64,000 bases of DNA from Acidobacteriota bacterium (GTDB taxonomy: Bacteria > Acidobacteriota > Terriglobia > Bryobacterales > Bryobacteraceae), in the NCBI GenBank assembly GCA_018268935.1, contig JAFDVS010000003.1:18261-82260 (forward strand), given 5' to 3'. A program made the translations under genes and the position numbers. Of this stretch, positions 17,808 to 25,643 are shown piece after piece (within the stretch, counting starts at the first letter, position 1; every line of letters begins with the position of its first letter). The notes beneath the pieces are model-generated. The model saw nothing but the letters and a program-made list of their open reading frames with translations. It was not told where the DNA came from and searched no databases.

Positions 17808-19208
17808 TTACTTCCTCTTCCAGCGAACACCCTCTTTGGTGTCTTCCAGTATGACGCCTTGCTCAAGGAGCTGCTTACGAATCTCGTCGGCGCGGGCGAA
17901 GTTGCGGCCTTTCTTGGCCGCGGTGCGTTCGGCGATGAGGGCATCGATGTCGGCATCTGCGATGGCTCCTTCGGCCACGCTGGGCTTCAGCACGTCGAAG
18001 ATGGAATCGAAACGCGCGAGCAGATCGAGCGCGGCCGCGGCGTTGCCGGCGAGGAATTCGCCTGCGTCCATGGCCGTATTCACATCGCGCACATACTCAA
18101 ACACCGCGCCCAGAGCCTCGGCGGTGTTAAGGTCGTCATCCAGCGCTTCTTCAAACTGACGCAGAGCAGCGGCGGTGCGTTCCTTCAACGCTGCATTTTC
18201 GCCGTCGGCGAACTTCGATGTTTTCAAGCGCAGTTCGAAGTTGCGCAGGCGTTCAATGGCCGTGGCGGCGGATTTCAGCCCCTCGAAGGTGAAGTTGAGC
18301 TGCTTGCGGTAGGGTACGGAAATCAGGAGGTAGCGCACGATTTCCGGCGCGTAACCCTTGTCGAAGAGATCGCGGAGAGTGTAGAAATTGCCGAGCGATT
18401 TCGACATCGTCTGGCCTTCCACCATGAGGTGTTCGGTGTGCAGCCAGAAGCGGGCGAACTGTTTTCCCGTGGCGCCTTCGGACTGTGCAATCTCGTTTTC
18501 GTGGTGAGGGAAGACGAGATCTACGCCGCCCGCGTGGATGTCGAGCGTTTCGCCGAGGTACTTCATCGCCATGGCGGAGCATTCGATGTGCCAGCCGGGG
18601 CGGCCCTCTCCGAGGGCGGTATCCCAGGAATGCTCGCCCTCTTTCTTTGCTTTCCACAGCACGAAATCGCGAGCGTTCTCTTTGTCGTATTTGTCCGTGT
18701 CGATGCGGGCGCCGGCCTTCATGCCTTCAAAATGCAGGTGCGCCAGCTTGCCGTATTCGGGGAACGTGGTGATGCGGAAATAGGTGGAGCCTTCGCTCTC
18801 ATAGGTGCAGCCGTTGGAAGCAAGGTTCTGAATGACGCCCACCATTTCCGGAATGTGATCGGTGGCTTTGCAGACGATTTCGGGCTTTTCCAGGCGCACC
18901 TTGCCGGTGTCTTCGAAGAATGCCTTGGTGTACTGGTCTGTGTATTCGTAGATGGACTGGCCGGCGGCGACGGCCTGCTGGATGATGCGGTCATCCACGT
19001 CCGTGATGTTCATGACGTGCTTCAACGTGTAGCCGCGATAGCGCAGCCAGCGGCGCAGGATATCCTGCGAGGCGAATGTGCGGAGGTTACCGATGTGGAC
19101 GTAATTCCAAACCGTTGGGCCGCAGGTATACATCCCCACCGTGGGTGGATGAAGAGAAGTGAATTCTTCTGTTCGTTGCGTGAGCGTATTGTGGAAACGC
19201 AATGACAT
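17808..19208 (-). CDS. cysS: Cysteinyl-tRNA synthetase
   Basis: Class I aminoacyl-tRNA synthetase, 466 residues, normal length. Zinc ligands: the Cys of MYTCGPTVWN, the Cys of GWHIECSAM and the His/Glu of HHENEIAQSE. Nucleotide motifs: HIGN (HIGH equivalent) and TMSKS (KMSKS). The C-terminal DALR-like helical region ends in TKEGVRWKRK. It starts at ATG 19208 and is followed 7 nt later by the trans-sulfuration gene. Confidence 0.96.
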   Translation of the reverse strand: MSLRFHNTLTQRTEEFTSLHPPTVGMYTCGPTVWNYVHIGNLRTFASQDILRRWLRYRGYTLKHVMNITDVDDRIIQQAVAAGQSIYEYTDQYTKAFFEDTGKVRLEKPEIVCKATDHIPEMVGVIQNLASNGCTYESEGSTYFRITTFPEYGKLAHLHFEGMKAGARIDTDKYDKENARDFVLWKAKKEGEHSWDTALGEGRPGWHIECSAMAMKYLGETLDIHAGGVDLVFPHHENEIAQSEGATGKQFARFWLHTEHLMVEGQTMSKSLGNFYTLRDLFDKGYAPEIVRYLLISVPYRKQLNFTFEGLKSAATAIERLRNFELRLKTSKFADGENAALKERTAAALRQFEEALDDDLNTAEALGAVFEYVRDVNTAMDAGEFLAGNAAAALDLLARFDSIFDVLKPSVAEGAIADADIDALIAERTAAKKGRNFARADEIRKQLLEQGVILEDTKEGVRWKRK

Positions 19209-19250
19209 GAGCTGGATTTTCCTAATGTATCGAACAGTGAGGGCGGGGGG

Positions 19251-20669
19251 CTACTTGGGCTTGGTGGCGCGGGCCAGTTTGATGACTGGTCCGTAGACTT
19301 CCTTGTCGTAAGGAGGACAGCCTGTTTCGAACTGGCCGAGGTCGTTATGCTTCTGCCGCATGAGGTAAGTGCAGAAGGTGACGGTGCGGCAAACGCGTTT
19401 GTCGTCGAGCACGCCGGTGCGCAGGGCGTCACGGGCGAACTCGGGGTAGGCGAGCGCATTGCGGCCCATACCGAAGAAGCGAATGCTGCCATCGGCGACG
19501 TTGGCCGCGCCCGCGTGAATCGCGTAAATCTGGAGCCAGGAGTAACCGGTGCCGACCATGGGAAGATCGGGGAAGGCGCGCTGCAACTCGCCGGCGATGC
19601 GAAAGTGGCGATCGACGCCGAGAAGGGGATGCTCCGGCGATTCGTAGTTACCGTCGTCAGGCTTTTCGAACGGGCGGCCCATGTGGGGGTTGAAGTAGGG
19701 CGAGCCGAGGGAGACGTTAAGCAGCTTCAATCCGGCGTCGCGGAAACCGGCAATGGCCTGCTTCACTTCGGTGAGATCTTCCTTTTCCGGGTTGTTGGGA
19801 TCGTTACCGAAGCCATGTTCGTAGGGCGTAGTGTACGGCAGCGGGACGCCGATGCCGGTTTGGGGATCGCGCTGGTAGGGCACGCCTTCAAAGCAGCCGA
19901 GCCGCATGGTCAGCATCATGCGATCACCAAGTTCGTTGCGGATTTTGCCTAAAACATTTCGGATGAATCTTGTTCGATTCTCAAGGGCGCCGCCGTAGCG
20001 GCCGGGGCGAAGCTTTGCGCCGAGGAGTTCGAAGAGCAGGTAGCCGTGCGTGGCCTTGACGTCAACAGCGCGGAATCCGGCTTGATAAGCGAGCTTGGCG
20101 GCGGTGACGTAGTCGTCTTCCAGGCACTCCAGTTCATCGTCACTGATGATGGGGTAATCGGCGGGCATGCCGAACTTCGCGTTGACCACCGGATTGGCGT
20201 TGGCGATGATGCGCTTGGGAACACTATAGCGGCCGGAATGCGTCAATTGCAGGGGCGCCAGCACATCATCGGCCGAGCCGAACTCCTGCTTGTGGGCTTG
20301 CAGAGTGATATGCAACAGGTCAGCAAGGCCCTTGAGCGTTCCTTCGTGAATGGCCAGTTGGCGGGTATTGGCGCGGCCTTCATTGCGGACCGCGGTGGCT
20401 TCAAACCAGATGAGTTTCGCGCCGCCTTCGCCGAAGCGCCGGTAGCGGCGGATAGTGAGGTCTCCGGGATTGCCATCGAGCGTTCCGTCGCAACCTTCCA
20501 TGGGGTGGATGGCGATGGAATTGCCGACGCGGAATCCACCCACGTCGACAGGGCGAGCCAGTGCGGCGCGGACGGCTTCGCCGTCTTCAAGAAAGTGAAC
20601 GTGCTGGGTGCCCAGCTTTGCCGCATCATCCTTCAACTCGGCAAGGGAGCGGTAGGTGAAGTGTCTCAT
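19251..20669 (-). CDS. NADH:flavin oxidoreductase / Old Yellow Enzyme-family protein
   Basis: A 472-residue FMN-dependent TIM-barrel oxidoreductase. OYE features: AIHPMEGCDGT near the flavin, QLTHSGRYS, AGFRAVDVKATHGYLLFELL (His-Gly-Tyr, corresponding to the substrate-anchoring pair), RPGRYGGALENRTRF and late GTGYSW/GMGRNALAYPEFA phosphate-binding segments. The C-terminus has scattered Cys (CRTVTFC...GC) but no complete 4Fe-4S set as in dienoyl-CoA reductases. It probably reduces an activated alkene; the substrate is unknown. It follows the mannonate-dehydratase-like gene after a 63-bp gap containing an inverted repeat. Confidence 0.85.
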   Translation of the reverse strand: MRHFTYRSLAELKDDAAKLGTQHVHFLEDGEAVRAALARPVDVGGFRVGNSIAIHPMEGCDGTLDGNPGDLTIRRYRRFGEGGAKLIWFEATAVRNEGRANTRQLAIHEGTLKGLADLLHITLQAHKQEFGSADDVLAPLQLTHSGRYSVPKRIIANANPVVNAKFGMPADYPIISDDELECLEDDYVTAAKLAYQAGFRAVDVKATHGYLLFELLGAKLRPGRYGGALENRTRFIRNVLGKIRNELGDRMMLTMRLGCFEGVPYQRDPQTGIGVPLPYTTPYEHGFGNDPNNPEKEDLTEVKQAIAGFRDAGLKLLNVSLGSPYFNPHMGRPFEKPDDGNYESPEHPLLGVDRHFRIAGELQRAFPDLPMVGTGYSWLQIYAIHAGAANVADGSIRFFGMGRNALAYPEFARDALRTGVLDDKRVCRTVTFCTYLMRQKHNDLGQFETGCPPYDKEVYGPVIKLARATKPK

Positions 20670-20677
20670 CCCTGAAT

Positions 20678-20714
20678 TTCCGGTACTTTCTAGCTTCCCA
20701 TACTTATACCGGAA
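20678..20714. repeat. Inverted repeat upstream of the flavin oxidoreductase
   Basis: TTCCGGTA (20678-20685) and TACCGGAA (20707-20714) are perfect 8-bp arms separated by 21 nt, two helical turns apart. This fits a dimeric regulator site, or a weak stem between genes. Confidence 0.4.
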
Positions 20715-20732
20715 TAGGTGATATGGCAGATG

Positions 20733-22052
20733 TCAGGGACGCACGACAGCGCCGTCCAGCGTGCGGTCTGTGCCGTAAGTGCCGCCGTCGCGAATCTCGC
20801 GGAGCGGGTATTTGTCGGCCACTGCTTCATTGATATCAATGCCGAGGCCGGGCTTGCCGCTGCCGTAGAGATAGCCTTTGCGGATCTGTGCGCAACCTGG
20901 CATCATCTCATGCACCGAGGGCGGGAAGGCGTTCTCTTCCTGGATGCCGAATGCCGTGCTGGAGATGTCCACGTGATAGGCCGCGAGTTGATTGATGGGG
21001 TCGTTCTCTCCACCTTCCTGGAATGCGGTTTTGACGCCGAAGGGTTCGCAGAGGATGGCGAGTTTCTTGGCCGGCGTAATGCCGCCGATGGCGGAGACTC
21101 GGCAGCGGACGAAGTCAATGACGCGGTCAACGACGAGTGGCACGTATTCGAAGGGATGCGAGAAGACTTCGCCGACGGCTTGCGGTGTGGTGCAAACCTG
21201 GCGGATTGTTTTGTACCACTGGAGTTGTTCCGGCGCGAGCACGTCTTCGAGAAACAACATCTGAACGGGCTGCAGACGGCGCGATAGTTCGACGGCGTTG
21301 ATACCGCTTAGGTGCGAATGGGAATCGTGGCAGAGCTTGGGTTCGAAGCCGACCTTGCTGCGCACGTACTCGAAAACTTTGGGGATGGTGTTGACGTAGG
21401 TCTCTTCGTCGAAGGCCGCGCCTTGGTAGCCGTTCTCCGGACGATTGCCCTCTTTGGCGGGAATGAAGCCGCCGCCACCGTAGCCGCCGGCGCCGTACTG
21501 CACGCGGATGTGGCGGAAGCCTTTGGCCATGGATGCCTGCACGCTGGCGACGGCGGAGTCCATGTCACGCCCGCTGGCGTGGTCGTAGCAGGGGACGGCG
21601 TCGCGCGCTTTGCCGCCCAGCAGTTCGTACACCGGCATATTGGCGCGCTTTCCCTTGATGTCCCAGAGGGCCATGTCGAGCGCACTGAGGACGTTGTTGT
21701 TGACCGGGCCATTGCGCCAATAGGTGCGATAGTGGGAGGTCTGCCACAGGTCTTCGATGCGGTCGGCGTCTTTGCCGATGAGCCACGGGCCGAGGTGCTT
21801 CTCCAACGCTGTGGCTACCGCGTAGGTCTGGAAATGGTTGCTGGCGGTGCCGATGCCGTAGAGGCCGGGCTCGCTGGTGAGCAGCTTCAGGAAGACCCAG
21901 CGGTAGTTGCGGCCTCCGCTGGTGGTGATGACTTTGAAGCCGGTGATCTTCAGCGGCGGCAGTCCGTTCGTGGCTCGCGCGGCCTGTTCCTGTGCAGCAG
22001 CAGGCATCGCGGCCGCGCCGGCGAATACTTTCCACATCTCTCGTCTGGTCAT
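20733..22052 (-). CDS. Enolase-superfamily protein, mannonate-dehydratase-like, exported
   Basis: 439 residues, beginning at ATG 22052 (SD AAGGA, ATGA overlap with the sulfatase stop). The leader TRREMWKVFAGAAAMPAAAQ looks like a Tat/Sec signal. The barrel has metal ligands in LCHDSHSHL (Asp), LFLEDVLAP (Glu) and AVGEVFSHP (Glu), plus the HDxH histidine, and ends with HVDISSTAFGIQE as in the ManD/RspA group. The segment where ManD has CHGATDLSP reads FQEGGENDP, so a catalytic histidine appears replaced by Gln. Reaction therefore uncertain: dehydration of a sugar acid, or a changed chemistry. It is coupled to the sulfatase. Confidence 0.82.
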   Translation of the reverse strand: MTRREMWKVFAGAAAMPAAAQEQAARATNGLPPLKITGFKVITTSGGRNYRWVFLKLLTSEPGLYGIGTASNHFQTYAVATALEKHLGPWLIGKDADRIEDLWQTSHYRTYWRNGPVNNNVLSALDMALWDIKGKRANMPVYELLGGKARDAVPCYDHASGRDMDSAVASVQASMAKGFRHIRVQYGAGGYGGGGFIPAKEGNRPENGYQGAAFDEETYVNTIPKVFEYVRSKVGFEPKLCHDSHSHLSGINAVELSRRLQPVQMLFLEDVLAPEQLQWYKTIRQVCTTPQAVGEVFSHPFEYVPLVVDRVIDFVRCRVSAIGGITPAKKLAILCEPFGVKTAFQEGGENDPINQLAAYHVDISSTAFGIQEENAFPPSVHEMMPGCAQIRKGYLYGSGKPGLGIDINEAVADKYPLREIRDGGTYGTDRTLDGAVVRP

Positions 22053-23485
22053 TGGGGTTTTCCTTCCTGAATCTCGCGGCCGAACAGCTTGCCGGTGATC
22101 AATCCACTTTTCGATGTTCCGCCCTTCCACAGGTCGTACTTCGGGTCGGCATAGCGCGCGAAGAAGGCGGTGAGCCGGGTGCGCAGTTCCGTGGCGATGG
22201 CTTCGTGAGCTTTCTGGCCATAAAGGTTGAGCCGCTCGCCGGCATCTTTGCGCAGGTCATACAACTCGTTCGGGCCTTCACGAATGCGCTCAATGAACTT
22301 CCATTCCGCGGTGCGAATGGCGCGCACGTTTTCAAACTCGAAGAAGACGGTGTCGTCCCAGCCATCGAGGGGCTTGGCGTGCAGAGCGGGCGTGAAATCG
22401 CGGCCGGGTGAGTTTTGCGGCTTCGGCAGGTTGAGGTAGGCGAGGAGCGACGGCGCGATGTCATAGGTGCTCACCAGCCGCTCGCAACGCGCGCCGGCTG
22501 CGGCGTGACTGCGATGGGAAATGATCAAGGGAATCCACATCGTCCAATCGAAAGCGGTGAGCGGGCGGGTGTGATCGCCCATGCCCCAGAAGCCGCTGTG
22601 GCCCCCGGCGAGACCCTGGTCACCAACGAAGATGACGATGGTGTTATCGCGGAGCCCCTGTTTTTCCAGGGTTTCCAAGACACGGCCCACGCCATCGTCG
22701 ATGGCGCTGATCTCGGCTGCGTACTTGCGGCGGACAGCGGGGTCCTGCATCCAGGAAGCGTAGTTGTGATTCCAGGGATGGGCGGCGTCGCGGGGCATGG
22801 AGGGCAGTTCCTTGTCCGCATAATAGGCGGCGTGCCGATTGCGGCTTTGCTCTTTCATCGCGGTACCCAGCCCATAGGGACCGTTGTAGGTGAGCATGAG
22901 AAAAAACGGATTGGTGCGGTTATGTTCTATGAAGCGGACGGCGTGATCGGTCCAGAGGTCGGTGAGGTAAGTGGGCTCGCGCCGCACTTTTCCATCTTCG
23001 ATCACCTCCTGGTTGTAGAAGCCGACGGTGTTGCCATGCGGCATGGTGATCCAGTGAGTGAAGCCGGGTTGCGGGCGAAGGTTGTCGCCGAGGTGCCACT
23101 TACCGCAGAGTCCCGCTGTGTAGCCGGACCGGGTGAGAATCTTGGGAAGTGTCTCGAATTCCTCCAGCGTGTAGTAGGAGCGGGGGCCGACTTGCGCTCC
23201 ACCGGCGGCGAGGTAGCGATGCACTCCGTGTTGGGACGGCATGAGGCCGCTGAGCAGGCTGGCGCGCGTAGGTGAGCAGACCGCGTTGTTGGCGAAGGCC
23301 CGGGTGAACAGAACGCCCTCCTTCGCCAGGCGGTCAATGTGCGGTGTGCGAATGTCGGGATTTCCGTAACAGCCGAGCGTCCAGGCGCCGTGATTGTCGG
23401 TGAGGATCAGAACAATATTGGGCTTGGATGTTTGGGCGCTGTGAGCGAGTGCGGCCAGCGTGCCGAGGAATGTCCTGCGCTGCAT
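22049..23485 (-). CDS. Cys-type sulfatase, twin-arginine leader
   Basis: Type I sulfatase/alkaline-phosphatase fold, 478 residues from ATG 23485. N-terminal QRRTFLGTLAALAHS is a Tat-like signal. Metal site: LILTDN near 29-31; formylglycine motif CSPTR with Cys70; GKWHLGDN (catalytic Lys/His); late DQGLAGGHSGFWG in place of the usual DHG. It hydrolyses sulfate esters in the periplasm after FGE modification; substrate unknown. It is followed by the coupled mannonate-dehydratase-like gene and preceded by the SUMF1-fold gene. Confidence 0.9.
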   Translation of the reverse strand: MQRRTFLGTLAALAHSAQTSKPNIVLILTDNHGAWTLGCYGNPDIRTPHIDRLAKEGVLFTRAFANNAVCSPTRASLLSGLMPSQHGVHRYLAAGGAQVGPRSYYTLEEFETLPKILTRSGYTAGLCGKWHLGDNLRPQPGFTHWITMPHGNTVGFYNQEVIEDGKVRREPTYLTDLWTDHAVRFIEHNRTNPFFLMLTYNGPYGLGTAMKEQSRNRHAAYYADKELPSMPRDAAHPWNHNYASWMQDPAVRRKYAAEISAIDDGVGRVLETLEKQGLRDNTIVIFVGDQGLAGGHSGFWGMGDHTRPLTAFDWTMWIPLIISHRSHAAAGARCERLVSTYDIAPSLLAYLNLPKPQNSPGRDFTPALHAKPLDGWDDTVFFEFENVRAIRTAEWKFIERIREGPNELYDLRKDAGERLNLYGQKAHEAIATELRTRLTAFFARYADPKYDLWKGGTSKSGLITGKLFGREIQEGKPQ

Positions 23486-23494
23486 CAACAGGGA

Positions 23495-24265
23495 TTATTT
23501 CCTAATCAGAGGCTTGACGCAACGGAAGCCGATGTTGGGGCTGCGCTCGGCGGGGCGGGCCCAACTGCGATAGGCGCAGGTGAGGTATTTGGCGACGTCA
23601 GCCCAACTGCCGCCGCGGAGCACGCGGTATCGGCCGCTCTCCGGACCTTTGGGGTTTTCGCCGGGCGCGGAAGCGTAGTAGTCGCGATCGTACCAGTCGA
23701 GTGTCCACTCCCAGACGTTGCCTGCCATGTCGGAAAGCCCGAAATCATTGGCCGCGCATTTGCCGATGTCTTGCGGGCCGCTGATAGCGCCGTAGCGCGC
23801 CACCTTCGCCGAGGGCTTGGTCTCGCCCCAAGAGTAAGTAGCTCCTTCGCGAAGACCGCGGCAGGCGCGCTCCCATTCGGCTTCAGTAGGCAATCGCTTG
23901 CCGACCCACTTGGCATAGGCCATCGCATCATCCCAACTGACGTTAGCGACCGGATGGTTCTGTTTCTCAGGCGGAACTTTTCCGCCGGGCCAGTGATAAG
24001 GCGCGCGGTGTTTCGCGGCGGCGACGAAGAGCGCGTACTCGGCGTTGGTCACTTCGTGCTGATCCATATAGAACGCATCGAGGCGGATCTTCTTCACCGG
24101 CCGGTCGTCTTTCATCACCTCCGGATACCACTGCAAGCCATCGTCGGGAAGCGCATGTGTGCGGCCACGCGCGAACTCGCCGCCGGGAATGAAGACCATG
24201 CCGGGCTCGGCTGACCACGCGGCCGCGGCGATGAGAAGACTAAGTGTACAAATCCGCGATTTCAT
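23495..24265 (-). CDS. SUMF1/FGE-sulfatase-fold protein without the FGE cysteine pair, exported
   Basis: 256 residues from ATG 24265: signal peptide MKSRICTLSLLIAAAAWSA, then PGMVFIPGGEFARG, MDQHEVTNAEYALF, VSWDDAMAYAKWVGKRLPTEAEWERACRG, DMAGNVWEWTLDWY and a C-terminal GGSWADVAKYLTCAYRSWAR. The GGSY-x-CHRSYC pair of real FGE is missing; only one Cys lies in this region. It therefore is not expected to make formylglycine; it may bind or modify something else in the periplasm. Its start overlaps the DUF1501 end by 26 bp. Confidence 0.85.
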   Translation of the reverse strand: MKSRICTLSLLIAAAAWSAEPGMVFIPGGEFARGRTHALPDDGLQWYPEVMKDDRPVKKIRLDAFYMDQHEVTNAEYALFVAAAKHRAPYHWPGGKVPPEKQNHPVANVSWDDAMAYAKWVGKRLPTEAEWERACRGLREGATYSWGETKPSAKVARYGAISGPQDIGKCAANDFGLSDMAGNVWEWTLDWYDRDYYASAPGENPKGPESGRYRVLRGGSWADVAKYLTCAYRSWARPAERSPNIGFRCVKPLIRK

Positions 24266-25637
24266 CAGTGGGGATGTAGCCGGCGGGACCGAGCGCATCG
24301 ACGTACGGATAAGCGCGGCCGGAAGGCGTGTTCTTGATTTCCTTGGTCCAGTCGATGCCGAGCGCGGAGAACATCGTCGCTGCGACATTCTCAATGCGAG
24401 GTGACACTTTGTGATGCCAGCCGGTGTCGAGCGTGTGTTCGCCCTCGCGATCGGTTTTGCCGAGGATCTTGCCGGCTTTGACGCCTGCGCCGGCGAAGAG
24501 GGCAGGGAAGCAGGGGTTGTAATGATCGCGGCCCGCCATGTTGTTCAGCGATCCGGGCGTGCGTCCGAATTCGCTCATCACCACGACCAGCGTTTCGTCG
24601 AGCAGTGTTTTCGAAGGATCGTGCTTGCTGGGCATCGTGCTCAGGTCTTCCATCAGCGAGGAGAGCGCGGGATCGAGTTCCGCACAGAGTTTGTAGTGGT
24701 TCGAAGACGCACTGCGGTCCCAGATCTGCACGTGATGATCCCAGCCGGGGTGGCAAAGGTGGATGTAGTGCGTGCCCGCATCGGCGGCCAGCACATTGCG
24801 GGCAAGAATGGCGGAGATGCCGACAGGATTGTTGCCGTAACGCTTCTTGTCTTCTTCCCTGATCTGGAACGCTTCGGGCCAACGCGAGTCGGTGAGCAGG
24901 CGATGTGCGGTGTCGTAGAAGTCGCCGTAGCCAGCCATTTCCTTGCCGAAACCCGAGACGCTTTTCTTGTTGGCGTCGCGCAGTCTGCTGAGCAGGCGCC
25001 AGCGCTCTTCCATGAGTTCGATGGCTTTCTGATCGAGCTTGCTGCCCTTCACGGCGGATTCCGGGTTGATATCGACGACCGAAAAACGAGGAGGAAGGAA
25101 GCCGGTGGAGAGGGCTCCGGCCGCGCCTTTTTCCAGGTAGAACGACATGTAGCTGGGGAATGTGTCCGCGGGGCGGCGCCGCTGTTCGAGCTCCATTGCC
25201 ATGACACTACCGAGGGCCGGGATTTCCTTGGCAAAGGCGAGGTTCAATTGACGGCCGGTCTGCACGTAGTATTGGCCGCGGAAGTGCACCTCTTCATGGC
25301 TCTGCAGCGTGCGGAGGATGGCGAACTTGTCGATGTGCTTCTGAAAGCGCGGGAAGAGGAGGTTCGACATGTGCAGATCGTCGCGCAGCTTGCGCATGTC
25401 GAGATCTTTCGGTGTGCCTTTGTTTTCCTTGAAGTCCCAGGATTCGACATGGCTGATGGCGCCGGAGATTTCGTAGTAGAGCACGTTGCGCGCATTGCCG
25501 CGAGGGGTTGCTTTGCCAGTGCCGGCGGCGCGCACATCGAGGGGCCAGACGCCCTGGGCCGCTGCTCCGGCGATGCCAAGGCCGCCGAACTTCAGCAGTT
25601 CGCGGCGAGTGGGATACAGGTCACCAATGCGCATCAT
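24240..25637 (-). CDS. DUF1501 protein (alkaline-phosphatase-like fold), Tat substrate
   Basis: 465 residues; TRRELLKFGGLGIAGAAAQG is a clear twin-arginine signal. DUF1501 features: YYEISGAISHVESWDFKEN, GTHYIHLCHPGWDHHVQ, LVVVMSEFGRTPGSLNNMAGRDHYNP, and the terminal WTKEIKNTPSGRAYPYV. The domain resembles sulfatases/phosphatases without the Cys-formylglycine motif; its reaction is not established. SD GGGAGG favours the second ATG (25634). It sits 6 nt after the DUF1549/DUF1553 gene, the usual partner. Confidence 0.9.
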   Translation of the reverse strand: MMRIGDLYPTRRELLKFGGLGIAGAAAQGVWPLDVRAAGTGKATPRGNARNVLYYEISGAISHVESWDFKENKGTPKDLDMRKLRDDLHMSNLLFPRFQKHIDKFAILRTLQSHEEVHFRGQYYVQTGRQLNLAFAKEIPALGSVMAMELEQRRRPADTFPSYMSFYLEKGAAGALSTGFLPPRFSVVDINPESAVKGSKLDQKAIELMEERWRLLSRLRDANKKSVSGFGKEMAGYGDFYDTAHRLLTDSRWPEAFQIREEDKKRYGNNPVGISAILARNVLAADAGTHYIHLCHPGWDHHVQIWDRSASSNHYKLCAELDPALSSLMEDLSTMPSKHDPSKTLLDETLVVVMSEFGRTPGSLNNMAGRDHYNPCFPALFAGAGVKAGKILGKTDREGEHTLDTGWHHKVSPRIENVAATMFSALGIDWTKEIKNTPSGRAYPYVDALGPAGYIPTDEIADLYT

Positions 25638-25643
25638 GCCTCC

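Noticed and set aside
23495..24265. Second functional FGE
   Set aside because: It lacks the two catalytic cysteines and is exported.
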